Origin: M3007 sp031425155
Lineage (GTDB): Bacteria; Bacteroidota; Bacteroidia; Chitinophagales; Saprospiraceae
NCBI GenBank assembly: GCA_031425155.1
Contig: JANPIV010000036.1
Coordinates: 1 to 64,000 of the forward strand
Length of the DNA stretch: 64,000 nt
Direction of reading: 5' to 3'
Shown one piece after another: positions 50,966-59,726 of this stretch. The translations under genes were made by a program, and so were the position numbers. Below the pieces are notes generated by a model. It ran no database searches. It was not told the DNA's origin and saw only the letters and a program-made list of their open reading frames with translations. Every line of letters begins with the position of its first letter. Within the stretch, counting starts at the first letter, position 1.

Positions 50966-53900
50966 ATGAAATTCTTTCTACGCCCTATTCTCTTGCTGTT
51001 TTCTTTTTTGGCATTAACGCCCGCTCTTTCAGCAGGTATTACGCTACGCGTGGAATCTGATACCGGGACAGTGCAATCCCTTATTCCCGATCCTGCCAGA
51101 CAGCAGTCGGCAGGCCGACTGCGGGCGAATACATTTTCTGTATCGGGCCATGTCCGGCGCAACAGTGGCGCAGCAGTGCCGGGCACCACCATAAACATGA
51201 GCGGTACGACCAGCGGCTCCGACCTGACCAACGCTACGGGAAATTACCTTTTCCCCAACCTGGCTGCTGGCAGTAACCTGACGTTAGTGCCGGTAAAAAA
51301 TACGGATTTTAAGGAATGCGTCAGTGTACGTGACCTGCTTTTTATCTGGAAACACATTCTCGGCCTCCAGCCACTCGGCTCGCCCTACCAGATGATCGAG
51401 GCGGATGCGAACCGGAGTGGGAGCATTACTTTGATTGATGTGTTAACCATCCAGAATTTGATTTTGGGTCGTTCTGCCCAGTATCCAAACAGCGACTCCT
51501 GGCGCTTCGTACCGGCTGATTTTGGTTTTGCCAATCCAAGCAATCCGTTCAGCACACCTTTCCCAGAAGCCGGCGACATCACCAACCTGCAGGCCGATGC
51601 GGTGCAGGATTTTATCGGCATGAAGATCGGCGACGCGACGGACTGTGTGGACGACGCCCACGGGCCAGCCTTTCTTACCCTCACGGCTCCCAATCTGACC
51701 GCCAACGTGGGCGACAATATCAACGTGAACATCGCCTCACAAGGCTTGCCGAACGCGTCGGGCTTGCAGTTCAGCCTGTCGTGGGATCCGGCGGTGCTGC
51801 AGTTCAACGGCATGGCTGCCCCGCTGCCGGGCTGGAGTGCCTCCAACTATCATGTCAGTGGTGGCCAGCTGTCGGTATGCTGGTATAACTCCACGTCGCA
51901 GGTGCTGTCCGATGCCCTTGCTGTTTTTACGCTGCAATTCACGGTGATCGGCAGTGCGGGTAGCTCTTCGCCCATTGCGTTCGTCGAACACCCGACGCGT
52001 TCGGAGGTGGTGGACGGCCTATGCAACCCTTTCGACCTGAACCGAATAGACGGAAGCGTATTGATCCATTGTCCATTGGCCTGCAACGACCAGATCACGG
52101 TCGTGCTGGATGATAATTGCGCAGCAGCCATCGGACACCTGGAAATCCTGGACGGCAGTATCTGTCCCGGCACTTATACGCTGGACGTGCGCGACGTAAA
52201 CAACGTGCCGCTGCTCTCCGGCGTGAACCCAGCCATCCTGAATGGCAGCATGGACGACCCGTTACACATCACCGTGACCCATCATCCTTCGGGTGACCAG
52301 TGCTTTGCGCAGGTAGTCCTGGCGGGCGACTGCCTGGCTGCCGATTCCTGCTGCCGGGACCAGGCCGCTTTCCTCGCCACGGCGATGCAGGGGTTTACCG
52401 TTGTACAGCAGCAATGTGGCCTCTCCGTCATTCCCAATGCCCTGGATGATTGCCAGCAAACCACCTATACCTGGGGTGACGGCAGCACGACGGAGCCGCT
52501 TGCCGGGGGCGTCACCACCGGCCATATTTACGCAGTGCCGGGTTTTTACGAAGTATGTGCCAGTATCCGGGAAATCAATACGTTGGGCTTGCCTTGCTTT
52601 GCCTTTGATACCTGCTGGCAGGTATGCGTGACCTGCGATACGTGCAGTAGTCCGGTTTTAAAGGATGAGTGGTCAAAATTTCCCGCTATTACGAAGAATT
52701 TCAGTGGCAACAATTCGCCCTACGATATGTACGCCGATGCAATAGGCGATTTTTACGTCACTGCCAACCGGACAACCAGCCTTGGCGACGAAAATGGTTT
52801 TGTCTCAAAATACAGGAGCGACGGCACGCTGGAATGGGATTTTTCTTTCGGCGGCTCCAATGACGAGCAAGGCGCGTTGATCAACCGAAACCCGCTCGAT
52901 GAAGGATTTTATCTCGGTGGGGCGCTTACCAGTGCCGGTTTTGATATGCCTTCTCCGGGGGGGATGCTGCCCTCTGTGCCGTTGGACAACAATGGAAGTC
53001 ACCCGCAACCCGATGTGTTTCTGGCGCGATACGATGCCGATCTGAATTTGGTTTGGGCTTTCAATTGGGGCGGTACTTTCAACGATCAAATCAACGGTAT
53101 GGCCGTGGACAACAGCGGCAACGTCTATGTAACGGGGTTGGCTTTTGGCAATGTTGATTTCAATCCCCTTGGCCCGCCCGTTGTTATCCCAGATCTCACT
53201 GCCGCTTACGTCAGTAAATACCACCCCAATGGACAGCTGGAATGGGTACGGCTGCTGTCAGGAACTTTGAATTTAGGGCTGGCGCTTGACGAGGCCGGGA
53301 ACGTGTATGTCGGCGGGCATTTCCAAGGCACTCCGGACCTGCAAGGCTGGCCGGTGCCGGGAGCTGGGTTCCCGGTGGTCGGCCTCCATTCTGTGTTTAC
53401 CGTTCCTACCGAAGTGGCCCCATACGTGGCCAAATTTGATAATAACGGCAGTCTTGTTTGGGCTTTCGCCATTCAGGATGCAGCCCGAACCTCTACCGGG
53501 GCGGTTTGGGATGTGGAAGTGGAAGGGGACTACCTCTATGCAGCCGGAGTAATCAAGGCGAATACAGCGACCAACTTCGACCCGCGGGCGAGCAACTTGT
53601 CTTTAACGTTTACCAATCCTAATTTCGTGGCGCGATACGATTTGCAAGGTTATTTGCAAATACCGCGGGAGCTGCCGCCATTCCACAACGTGTACGAGAT
53701 CGAAATTGGCCCAACCGGGAAGGTGTATACCGCCGGTCATTATGGCGGAGGCGTATTATTGACGGATATTTTCGATGCAGATTTGCATTTGATCAAATCA
53801 CTGCAAACAGGCACCGGTACAATATATGACGGCGCGTGGACGGTCGCCCCCGATCCCTTTGACAATTTTGGGCTGGCTGGCAGGATTGGCAGCCAGCCGT

Positions 53901-55714
53901 TCGATGCCGATCCGCAATTCGCCGACGGCTTTGAAGAGACATTCACGGATGGGCAGCAGCACGTTTTCATCGGCAAATACACCTGCGACTGTCCCGGTGA
54001 TGCCGTCCCGATCTGTACCCCCTGCGATAGTATTTCGGTCACTCTTGCCCAGCAGCCTGGCGACCAAAGTTGCTGTGCAACTATTGCCGTCCATAATCAA
54101 TTACCTGATTGCTTTTCGGCGGTCCAGATCAGCACTATTTCCGGTGGTTCCTTATTTTTGAGCAATGTCACGCCGCAAACGGGTTGGCAGGTGGGCGGCT
54201 TTGTGAATGGCTCTTCCGTGTTGCTGGAGCCCACTGGGGGCGGTTCTATACCAATGGGCACCCATAATGTGGCCTTTTTTTGTACGGATGGCCTTACTAA
54301 CAGCGAGCAAATCATTGAAATACAATACTTTGATCAAAACAACCGCGTCCTGTGTCGGGACACGCTGTATTTCGACTGCGATTACTGTGCTAAAATAGTC
54401 CAGTCCACCGCCATCTGCGAAGGCATTGGCCAGCGCAAAATAACTTTTTGCGTACAAATACCGGCTAACCAAAGCTGGTCGGCCAATTCCATTGTCCTCC
54501 AGCCTCCTGCGGGTTTTACCTTTACTCCAACGGCTTTTTCTTTGCCCAATACTGCACCGGGTAGCACCGCTTGCACGTTCACCACCATCGTCAGCAACAG
54601 TACTACCGCTTGGCCCCAAACGCTCTGTTTCGACGTGACCGCTCACCAGATGGACGTAAATGCCGGTCAGCCGCCAGGCGAATGTTGTACCATCGAAACC
54701 TGTATTGATTTGCCTGATTGTCTTTGCGATGGCACCTCGGCGACTGCGGAATTGGATACACTGAATAGTGATGCTTGTTGCTGGAACATTACCCTGCATC
54801 AGCCGGATGATGTGTTTGCGCAAGTCAATACCCACCTTATTACGCCGGGCGTATTGTTCAGTTCAGTAGAAAACCCCTTCAATTCTGGTTGGGACATGTC
54901 GCTTCATTCTGTAAGCAACATCAGCTGGACGCCGGAACTGCCGCAGGGCAGCACTGTGCAAGACGGTTATATATTGCCGAAAATGTGTTTTGCAGACGAT
55001 GGCAGTGCTATGGCCACCTCGCCGGTCCAATTGGTTGTTACCTGGTACACCGCAGATTTGGTGCCCTGCTACGATACTCTTTTGCTGCCTTGTCCATCTC
55101 TTCCCCATGCCAATGACTGCGCCCGGGTAGATTCTATTGATTTTACCTGTGGGTCGGCTTTGGTGCCTAATGTGATCAAAATCCGGGTGTTCAACCATAC
55201 CCATTCGCCTGCGGTAGATGTGGACAAGGTGCAATTATATGCCATTGGGCCTCCCGGTATCAATATTGGCCCGGCGATTTTTAATACATTTATTCCTAAT
55301 GGTGGCTTTGCCGATTTTGACGTGGCGGTAATTAATGTCAACCCAGGTGAGCAAGCCTGTTTTTACGTGAGTTTGTACGACCTGAATGCGGCAGGGGCGG
55401 AACTGCACTGCTGTACCTCGGACGCCTTCTGCTTTACGATGCCAGATTGCGGACCAGTAAACCAGCAACCGACCGTTTTGATATATCCCAATCCAACTAC
55501 GGGTAATGTATCCATTCGTTATACGCAGAGTAGCCCGATCGGTGGCCGGTTGCGTGTTCGGGAGGTAATGGGCCGACTGCTTCGGGAAGAAATAATAGTG
55601 CCTGGGGCCAACGAACAACAGGTCTCGCTGGCAGCATACCCGACGGGGGTATATTTTATTGAAATAATAGATAATGAAGGACTGGCCAGCGCTTATAAGT
55701 TAGTAAAGCAATAA
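50966..55714 (+). CDS. Giant surface protein with dockerin- and cohesin-like modules, PKD, SBBP-like propeller and T9SS sorting domain
   Basis: A 1582-residue secreted protein. Signal peptide about 1-22 (ending LTPALSA). A carboxypeptidase-regulatory-like domain (about 53-115; VSGHVRRNSGAAVPGTTINM) leads into a dockerin-like module (about 115-175; SVRDLLFIWKHILG; DANRSGSITLIDVLTIQNLI, then LG). A cohesin-like domain spans about 230-365 (ASGLQFSLSWDPAVLQF). A PKD domain follows (about 480-560). SBBP-type propeller blades run from about 570 to 1010 (MAVDNSGNVYVTGLAFGNVD). Residues about 1015-1500 are homologous to the C-terminal half of the protein at 44989. The sorting domain is YPNPTTGNVSIRY, ending YKLVKQ. 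It is probably a surface scaffold or adhesin. Confidence 0.88.
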   Translation: MKFFLRPILLLFSFLALTPALSAGITLRVESDTGTVQSLIPDPARQQSAGRLRANTFSVSGHVRRNSGAAVPGTTINMSGTTSGSDLTNATGNYLFPNLAAGSNLTLVPVKNTDFKECVSVRDLLFIWKHILGLQPLGSPYQMIEADANRSGSITLIDVLTIQNLILGRSAQYPNSDSWRFVPADFGFANPSNPFSTPFPEAGDITNLQADAVQDFIGMKIGDATDCVDDAHGPAFLTLTAPNLTANVGDNINVNIASQGLPNASGLQFSLSWDPAVLQFNGMAAPLPGWSASNYHVSGGQLSVCWYNSTSQVLSDALAVFTLQFTVIGSAGSSSPIAFVEHPTRSEVVDGLCNPFDLNRIDGSVLIHCPLACNDQITVVLDDNCAAAIGHLEILDGSICPGTYTLDVRDVNNVPLLSGVNPAILNGSMDDPLHITVTHHPSGDQCFAQVVLAGDCLAADSCCRDQAAFLATAMQGFTVVQQQCGLSVIPNALDDCQQTTYTWGDGSTTEPLAGGVTTGHIYAVPGFYEVCASIREINTLGLPCFAFDTCWQVCVTCDTCSSPVLKDEWSKFPAITKNFSGNNSPYDMYADAIGDFYVTANRTTSLGDENGFVSKYRSDGTLEWDFSFGGSNDEQGALINRNPLDEGFYLGGALTSAGFDMPSPGGMLPSVPLDNNGSHPQPDVFLARYDADLNLVWAFNWGGTFNDQINGMAVDNSGNVYVTGLAFGNVDFNPLGPPVVIPDLTAAYVSKYHPNGQLEWVRLLSGTLNLGLALDEAGNVYVGGHFQGTPDLQGWPVPGAGFPVVGLHSVFTVPTEVAPYVAKFDNNGSLVWAFAIQDAARTSTGAVWDVEVEGDYLYAAGVIKANTATNFDPRASNLSLTFTNPNFVARYDLQGYLQIPRELPPFHNVYEIEIGPTGKVYTAGHYGGGVLLTDIFDADLHLIKSLQTGTGTIYDGAWTVAPDPFDNFGLAGRIGSQPFDADPQFADGFEETFTDGQQHVFIGKYTCDCPGDAVPICTPCDSISVTLAQQPGDQSCCATIAVHNQLPDCFSAVQISTISGGSLFLSNVTPQTGWQVGGFVNGSSVLLEPTGGGSIPMGTHNVAFFCTDGLTNSEQIIEIQYFDQNNRVLCRDTLYFDCDYCAKIVQSTAICEGIGQRKITFCVQIPANQSWSANSIVLQPPAGFTFTPTAFSLPNTAPGSTACTFTTIVSNSTTAWPQTLCFDVTAHQMDVNAGQPPGECCTIETCIDLPDCLCDGTSATAELDTLNSDACCWNITLHQPDDVFAQVNTHLITPGVLFSSVENPFNSGWDMSLHSVSNISWTPELPQGSTVQDGYILPKMCFADDGSAMATSPVQLVVTWYTADLVPCYDTLLLPCPSLPHANDCARVDSIDFTCGSALVPNVIKIRVFNHTHSPAVDVDKVQLYAIGPPGINIGPAIFNTFIPNGGFADFDVAVINVNPGEQACFYVSLYDLNAAGAELHCCTSDAFCFTMPDCGPVNQQPTVLIYPNPTTGNVSIRYTQSSPIGGRLRVREVMGRLLREEIIVPGANEQQVSLAAYPTGVYFIEIIDNEGLASAYKLVKQ

Positions 55715-55738
55715 ATGTAGTAACGACGGCAAAGTAAA

Positions 55739-55776
55739 AGCAAAGCCACCCTGGGTCATCCTAAGGTGGCTTTGCT
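55739..55776. terminator. Hairpin terminator after the last giant gene
   Basis: AGCAAAGCCACC (55739-55750) pairs perfectly over 12 bases with GGTGGCTTTGCT (55765-55776) around a 14-base loop, 25 bases after the stop. No T-run follows. Confidence 0.6.
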
Positions 55777-55900
55777 ATAATCGCTTCCTGCGCTCATTCT
55801 CCTTTTTTCGGGTAATTGTAGCGTTTCCCGGCCCACCCACATCTTTATCCGTAAGGACGGTCCAAAGGAACAATTTCTCCCACGCTACAAATTCACTAAG

Positions 55901-57652
55901 ATGTTGAATATACGCCTATTACCCCTGCTGACCCTGTTGCTGCTGGTTGGCTGCCGCAAGAACGAATTGATTGATCGGGTCACAATTGACGAAAAACCGC
56001 CGGTGGTGCTGGTAGTCAGTTCCTTCAAAGGCAAGGTGCTGGACGAACATGGCCAACCCATCGGCGGGGCGCAGGTGAGCGTCTATAACACGACCACTAC
56101 GACCAATCAGAAAGGACTTTTTGAATTTAAAAATGTCAAAGCACCCAAAGATGCAGCCTTGGTAAAAGTCGAGAAAGCCGGTTATTTTACGGCTTCCGCA
56201 ATGAGTGGCAACCGTGCCGACGGACAACAATACGTGCGGCTCACGCTGCTGGAAAAAGGCGAATCCAAAACGGTGAATGCCAACTTCAACGCGCCGCTGA
56301 CCTGGCCCAATGGCCTGAAAGTCACCATCGCCCCTAACACCCTGCGGCTCACCGATGGCACCGTCTATACGGGTCTGGCGCAGGTGTCGGCGCGCTGGCT
56401 CGATCCGACCGACCCGCAACTGGGGGCGACCATGCCCGGCGCGCTCATGGCCCGCAATGAAGACGGTCAGGAAAAGGTGCTGGCCACTTATGGCATGGTC
56501 GCGCTTGATCTGAAAACGGCCGCTGGGCAACCGCTGGTGCTAAAAGATAATCAGGTCATCGAGGTGGAAATTCCGATCCCGGCTGCCCTCGTAGATGATG
56601 CACCGGCGGAGATTCCGCTCTGGTATTTTGATCTGGAAGAAGAACGCTGGCTGCAAAAAGGCGTGTGCCATAAATCAGAAGGGTCTGGGGCTTACCATTT
56701 TGGCGTCAGTCAAGGCGGCTACTGGAACTGCGACGTGGCCCTGGAACCCATCTGTCTGTCGGGCACTGTTTTTCAAAGTGACAGCACGCCGGCACTCTAT
56801 ACCAAAGTGATTGTGCAAGATTTAACGGACAATTTTATTTACTGGGGTTATACGGATATTAATGGGGTTTTCTGTGGCTCGGTACCAAAGGGTGCGCCCT
56901 TAAAAATCACGGTGAAAGACCTGTGTGACAATATTTTATACGAAGGGAATATTGGGCCTTATTCTATGGATACTGATCTGGGCGATATTTATCTGCCACA
57001 GACTTTGCAACAATATTTTATTCATATTAATGGCCAATTAAATGATTGTGGCGGCGCACCAGTGACGGAGGGGCAAATTGCAGTGCAGTATCCGGGGAAA
57101 ATCCGCCTGTTTCCGCTCAGCGGGCCGGGTACGTTTAGTTTCGATCTGGCTTTAAATTGTATTGAATTCCCGGAACTGCAAATTACGGGTTATGATCTGA
57201 CTACTTTTAAATCTACTGCAATCCAACTTTATAGTGACGATAGCGATGTGGATTTGGGCCTGTTAGTCGCGTGTCAGGACCCTAATGATTATATACACCT
57301 ACTTATAGACGGGACACCCTATAACGCCGCTCCAACGCGATTTTACTTGAAAAATAATGTCGCTACTAATTGGATGATCCTGGAAGGGCGGACGATTGGC
57401 GGCACTTTCAGGATTGAATTGCGGCAATACACGGGTGTTAGTCAGTATTTAATCAATAGTTTTTTCCACCTGGCAGATGATCCCGATGCGCCCCTTTATC
57501 CGGTATTAGATGCGGCGAGCCCGGATATTACGGTCAATATCACTAATGATGATGGACAATTTATCAGTGGTACCATGACGGGCACGGCTTATGATGTTTC
57601 TAGTAATCCGCATACTATTAGTAGTGATTTTAAGATTAAAAAGGAGTTTTAA
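55901..57652 (+). CDS. Lipoprotein with an N-terminal carboxypeptidase-regulatory-like domain
   Basis: A 583-residue predicted lipoprotein. The signal MLNIRLLPLLTLLLLVGC has the lipobox LVGC with Cys18. Residues about 40-125 form a CarboxypepD-regulatory-like sandwich (FKGKVLDEHGQPIGGAQVSV; GLFEFKNVKAP). A long beta-rich region follows (APLTWPNGLKVTIAPNTLRL; GMVALDLKTAAGQPLVL; GAYHFGVSQGGYWNCD), with a second such fold near 285-350. No enzyme motif is seen. It precedes the ECF sigma factor by 40 bases. Lipoproteins next to sigma/anti-sigma pairs can be targets or sensors of the sigma factor, but that link is an inference. Confidence 0.78.
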   Translation: MLNIRLLPLLTLLLLVGCRKNELIDRVTIDEKPPVVLVVSSFKGKVLDEHGQPIGGAQVSVYNTTTTTNQKGLFEFKNVKAPKDAALVKVEKAGYFTASAMSGNRADGQQYVRLTLLEKGESKTVNANFNAPLTWPNGLKVTIAPNTLRLTDGTVYTGLAQVSARWLDPTDPQLGATMPGALMARNEDGQEKVLATYGMVALDLKTAAGQPLVLKDNQVIEVEIPIPAALVDDAPAEIPLWYFDLEEERWLQKGVCHKSEGSGAYHFGVSQGGYWNCDVALEPICLSGTVFQSDSTPALYTKVIVQDLTDNFIYWGYTDINGVFCGSVPKGAPLKITVKDLCDNILYEGNIGPYSMDTDLGDIYLPQTLQQYFIHINGQLNDCGGAPVTEGQIAVQYPGKIRLFPLSGPGTFSFDLALNCIEFPELQITGYDLTTFKSTAIQLYSDDSDVDLGLLVACQDPNDYIHLLIDGTPYNAAPTRFYLKNNVATNWMILEGRTIGGTFRIELRQYTGVSQYLINSFFHLADDPDAPLYPVLDAASPDITVNITNDDGQFISGTMTGTAYDVSSNPHTISSDFKIKKEF

Positions 57653-57692
57653 GATGGTTAAGTAATATGCAGTAGCAAAAAATGAACTTCCA

Positions 57693-58232
57693 ATGCAAGG
57701 CGATTTTAACCAGTTATTAAAATGTTGCAGAAACTTCGAACGGAAGGCGCAACGGCAGATGGTGGATCTGCTGGCGCCCTTCCTGGCGTCGGTTTGTAAA
57801 CGCTACGAACGGACACCTGCCGATGTCCAGGATAGCGTACAAGAAGCACTGATCCTTATTTTTAATAATATAGAGCAGTTTCGGGGCGAAGAATCACAGT
57901 TTCGGTACTGGTGTCAGCGCATTGCGATCAATGTCTGTCTGCAAAAATTCCGTAAAAAGAGCCTGCTCCTGGAATCGCTGGATATTGGCCCGGAGCCCAG
58001 TGAATTCCCGGATATATTCAGTAAAATGGGTGTGGACGAAATTATGAAAATGCTCGACTGTCTGCCTGATAATCAGCGGGTTGTATTTAATTTGAACGTT
58101 TTGGACGGTTATTCCCACACCGAAATTGGCCGGGAATTAAACATCGCCGTCAGCCACTCCCGCACCCTGCTGACACGCGCCAGGGCGACGTTGCAGGGGA
58201 TTATTTCCAAAAAAGAAGCTTTGAATAATTGA
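57693..58232 (+). CDS. ECF-type sigma-70 factor
   Basis: A 179-residue sigma factor with only regions 2 and 4. Region 2 is at about 25-95 (FLASVCKRYERTPADVQDSV, QEALILIFNNIEQFRGE, then FRYWCQRIAINVCLQKFRKK). Region 4 is at about 115-170 (LDCLPDNQRVVFNLNVLDGY, SHTEIGRELNIAVSHSRTLL). Length is normal for the class. The downstream membrane protein begins three bases after its stop, which suggests translational coupling and a regulatory pair. Its own promoter target motif cannot be read from here. Confidence 0.93.
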   Translation: MQGDFNQLLKCCRNFERKAQRQMVDLLAPFLASVCKRYERTPADVQDSVQEALILIFNNIEQFRGEESQFRYWCQRIAINVCLQKFRKKSLLLESLDIGPEPSEFPDIFSKMGVDEIMKMLDCLPDNQRVVFNLNVLDGYSHTEIGRELNIAVSHSRTLLTRARATLQGIISKKEALNN

Positions 58233-58235
58233 ATC

Positions 58236-59681
58236 ATGGACATACATAATTTCGAGGAACGGATAAAGAGTGTATTCGGGCACCATCGCCCGGAAACTGA
58301 CACGGATGCCATTTGGAAAAACATCGAACCGCGTCTTAAAAAGAAAAAGAAACGCCGGGCTTTTATCTGGTTTTTCTGGGGACTATTATTATTCGTCTCT
58401 TGGTTTATTCCATGGGAACGCGCCACCCCATCCTTAGGCAATCATAATTCAACTGGATTGCCCGCCGAAAAAACGGAGCAGGGTAGGGGAGGGCCACCTG
58501 CTTCCCCGCAAAAGAATAAGCAGAATGTTATGGAGGTGCTTACACCATTAAAGGTGCAGGAAGTATCTGCCGGAAAACAATGGAACGCGCCATTATTAAC
58601 AGACATATTACTGGATAACCATAAAAGAACTAATGACGTAATAGAAAAAGAAGCAGTTGTAACTTCAAAAGAAACATCTCTAAATGTTATAACTACCAAT
58701 GTCAAAAACAACGAAATTGTATTAACCGATAAAACATGGCCCACTCTTTTGCCACTGGCTTTTGTAGAATGGAAATCTGTGGAGCGCGATTCCATCCCGG
58801 ATACGTCTATTTTGCAATTAGGAACTATTTTAAAAAATAATAATAAAGCAGATAAAGAGAAAAAAGTAGCAGTAGTAGATGAAAGTGCAGAACGGGAAAC
58901 AAAAAAGTCGCCTCGCCGTAAAAAGTCGAAAAAAACGAAATCTGCCTGGGCGCATAACCTGACGGTGCAGGCCGGACCAGCATTAGCCATCAAAAGGCTC
59001 AGTGAGCGCAGCGATGCGACCGCGCTGTTTGGGCATCTGCAAAAGCGTCAGAATACCGAACACACCCTGGAATCATTCACTGCGGGCATGTTTTATTCCG
59101 CTGCTCATCGGGGACTGGTGCTGAAAACCGGATTGAATTATCGGCAATCCAATGAGAAATATTTGTTGGCTTATTACAGTAAAGAAAATATACAAATCAA
59201 TGGCGTAGTGACCGTGACCGTAGATGCCGCTGGAAATACCATTGAACAAACCAGTGGTAATAAAACGGTAATTAAAACCACGGAATACTCCAATACCATT
59301 TATAACCACTATCGGTACGTCAATTTGCCGGTCGGGGTTGGTTATCGGCAGACTCATAAAAAGACTCGTTGGGAAATATCCGGCGGCATGGATTTCAACG
59401 TGCTTTTCCGTGCCGATGGTTCGATTTATAATAAATACAACGTATTATCTGCTTTTGAATATGGCAACCCGACTTACGAGGCTACCTTCCGCAAGAATAC
59501 CGGCTTTGGCTTGTGGGCCGAATATGCTTATGACTGGCGACTGACCGACCAATTGCGCTGGCAGTTATCGGCGAATGCGCAGATGCCCCTGCCTCCGGTG
59601 TCCAGTAAGGACTATGCTTTGGTGCAACGTTATTTTAATTTTGGGGTGCAGGTGGGCGTGGTGTATTTGGTGGGGAAGTAG
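58236..59681 (+). CDS. Single-span membrane protein with a C-terminal beta-barrel-like domain, candidate anti-sigma partner
   Basis: A 481-residue protein. Residues 1-40 are charged and would be cytoplasmic, ending in LKKKKKRRAF. One TM segment lies at about 42-60 (IWFFWGLLLFVSWFIP). A polar periplasmic stretch (about 62-240, K/E/N-rich, KKSKKTKSAW at the end) leads to about 240 residues of aromatic-ending beta strands (LTVQAGPALAIKR; LVLKTGLNYRQSNEKYLLAY; WEISGGMDFNVLF; NFGVQVGVVYLVGK) that resemble an outer-membrane beta-barrel. The gene is coupled to the ECF sigma factor. The cytoplasmic start may bind sigma, but no zinc or classical anti-sigma motif is visible. Confidence 0.75.
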   Translation: MDIHNFEERIKSVFGHHRPETDTDAIWKNIEPRLKKKKKRRAFIWFFWGLLLFVSWFIPWERATPSLGNHNSTGLPAEKTEQGRGGPPASPQKNKQNVMEVLTPLKVQEVSAGKQWNAPLLTDILLDNHKRTNDVIEKEAVVTSKETSLNVITTNVKNNEIVLTDKTWPTLLPLAFVEWKSVERDSIPDTSILQLGTILKNNNKADKEKKVAVVDESAERETKKSPRRKKSKKTKSAWAHNLTVQAGPALAIKRLSERSDATALFGHLQKRQNTEHTLESFTAGMFYSAAHRGLVLKTGLNYRQSNEKYLLAYYSKENIQINGVVTVTVDAAGNTIEQTSGNKTVIKTTEYSNTIYNHYRYVNLPVGVGYRQTHKKTRWEISGGMDFNVLFRADGSIYNKYNVLSAFEYGNPTYEATFRKNTGFGLWAEYAYDWRLTDQLRWQLSANAQMPLPPVSSKDYALVQRYFNFGVQVGVVYLVGK

Positions 59682-59726
59682 AGCCGAACCCCGTTCGGCA
59701 ACCGTGGCCGAACGGGGTTCGGCTCT
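59680..59726. terminator. Bidirectional hairpin overlapping two convergent stop codons
   Basis: A 20-bp perfect stem, AGAGCCGAACCCCGTTCGGC (59680-59699) and its complement (59707-59726), with a 7-base loop. It overlaps the stop of the barrel gene (59679-59681) and of the EAD11-like gene (59725-59727). Each arm also contains GCCGAACCCCGTTCGGC, itself partly palindromic. Confidence 0.75.

Noticed and set aside
44989..55714. Cellulosome-type carbohydrate-degrading complex
   Set aside because: Cohesin- and dockerin-like modules occur, but no glycoside hydrolase or carbohydrate-binding module is attached to them in this window.
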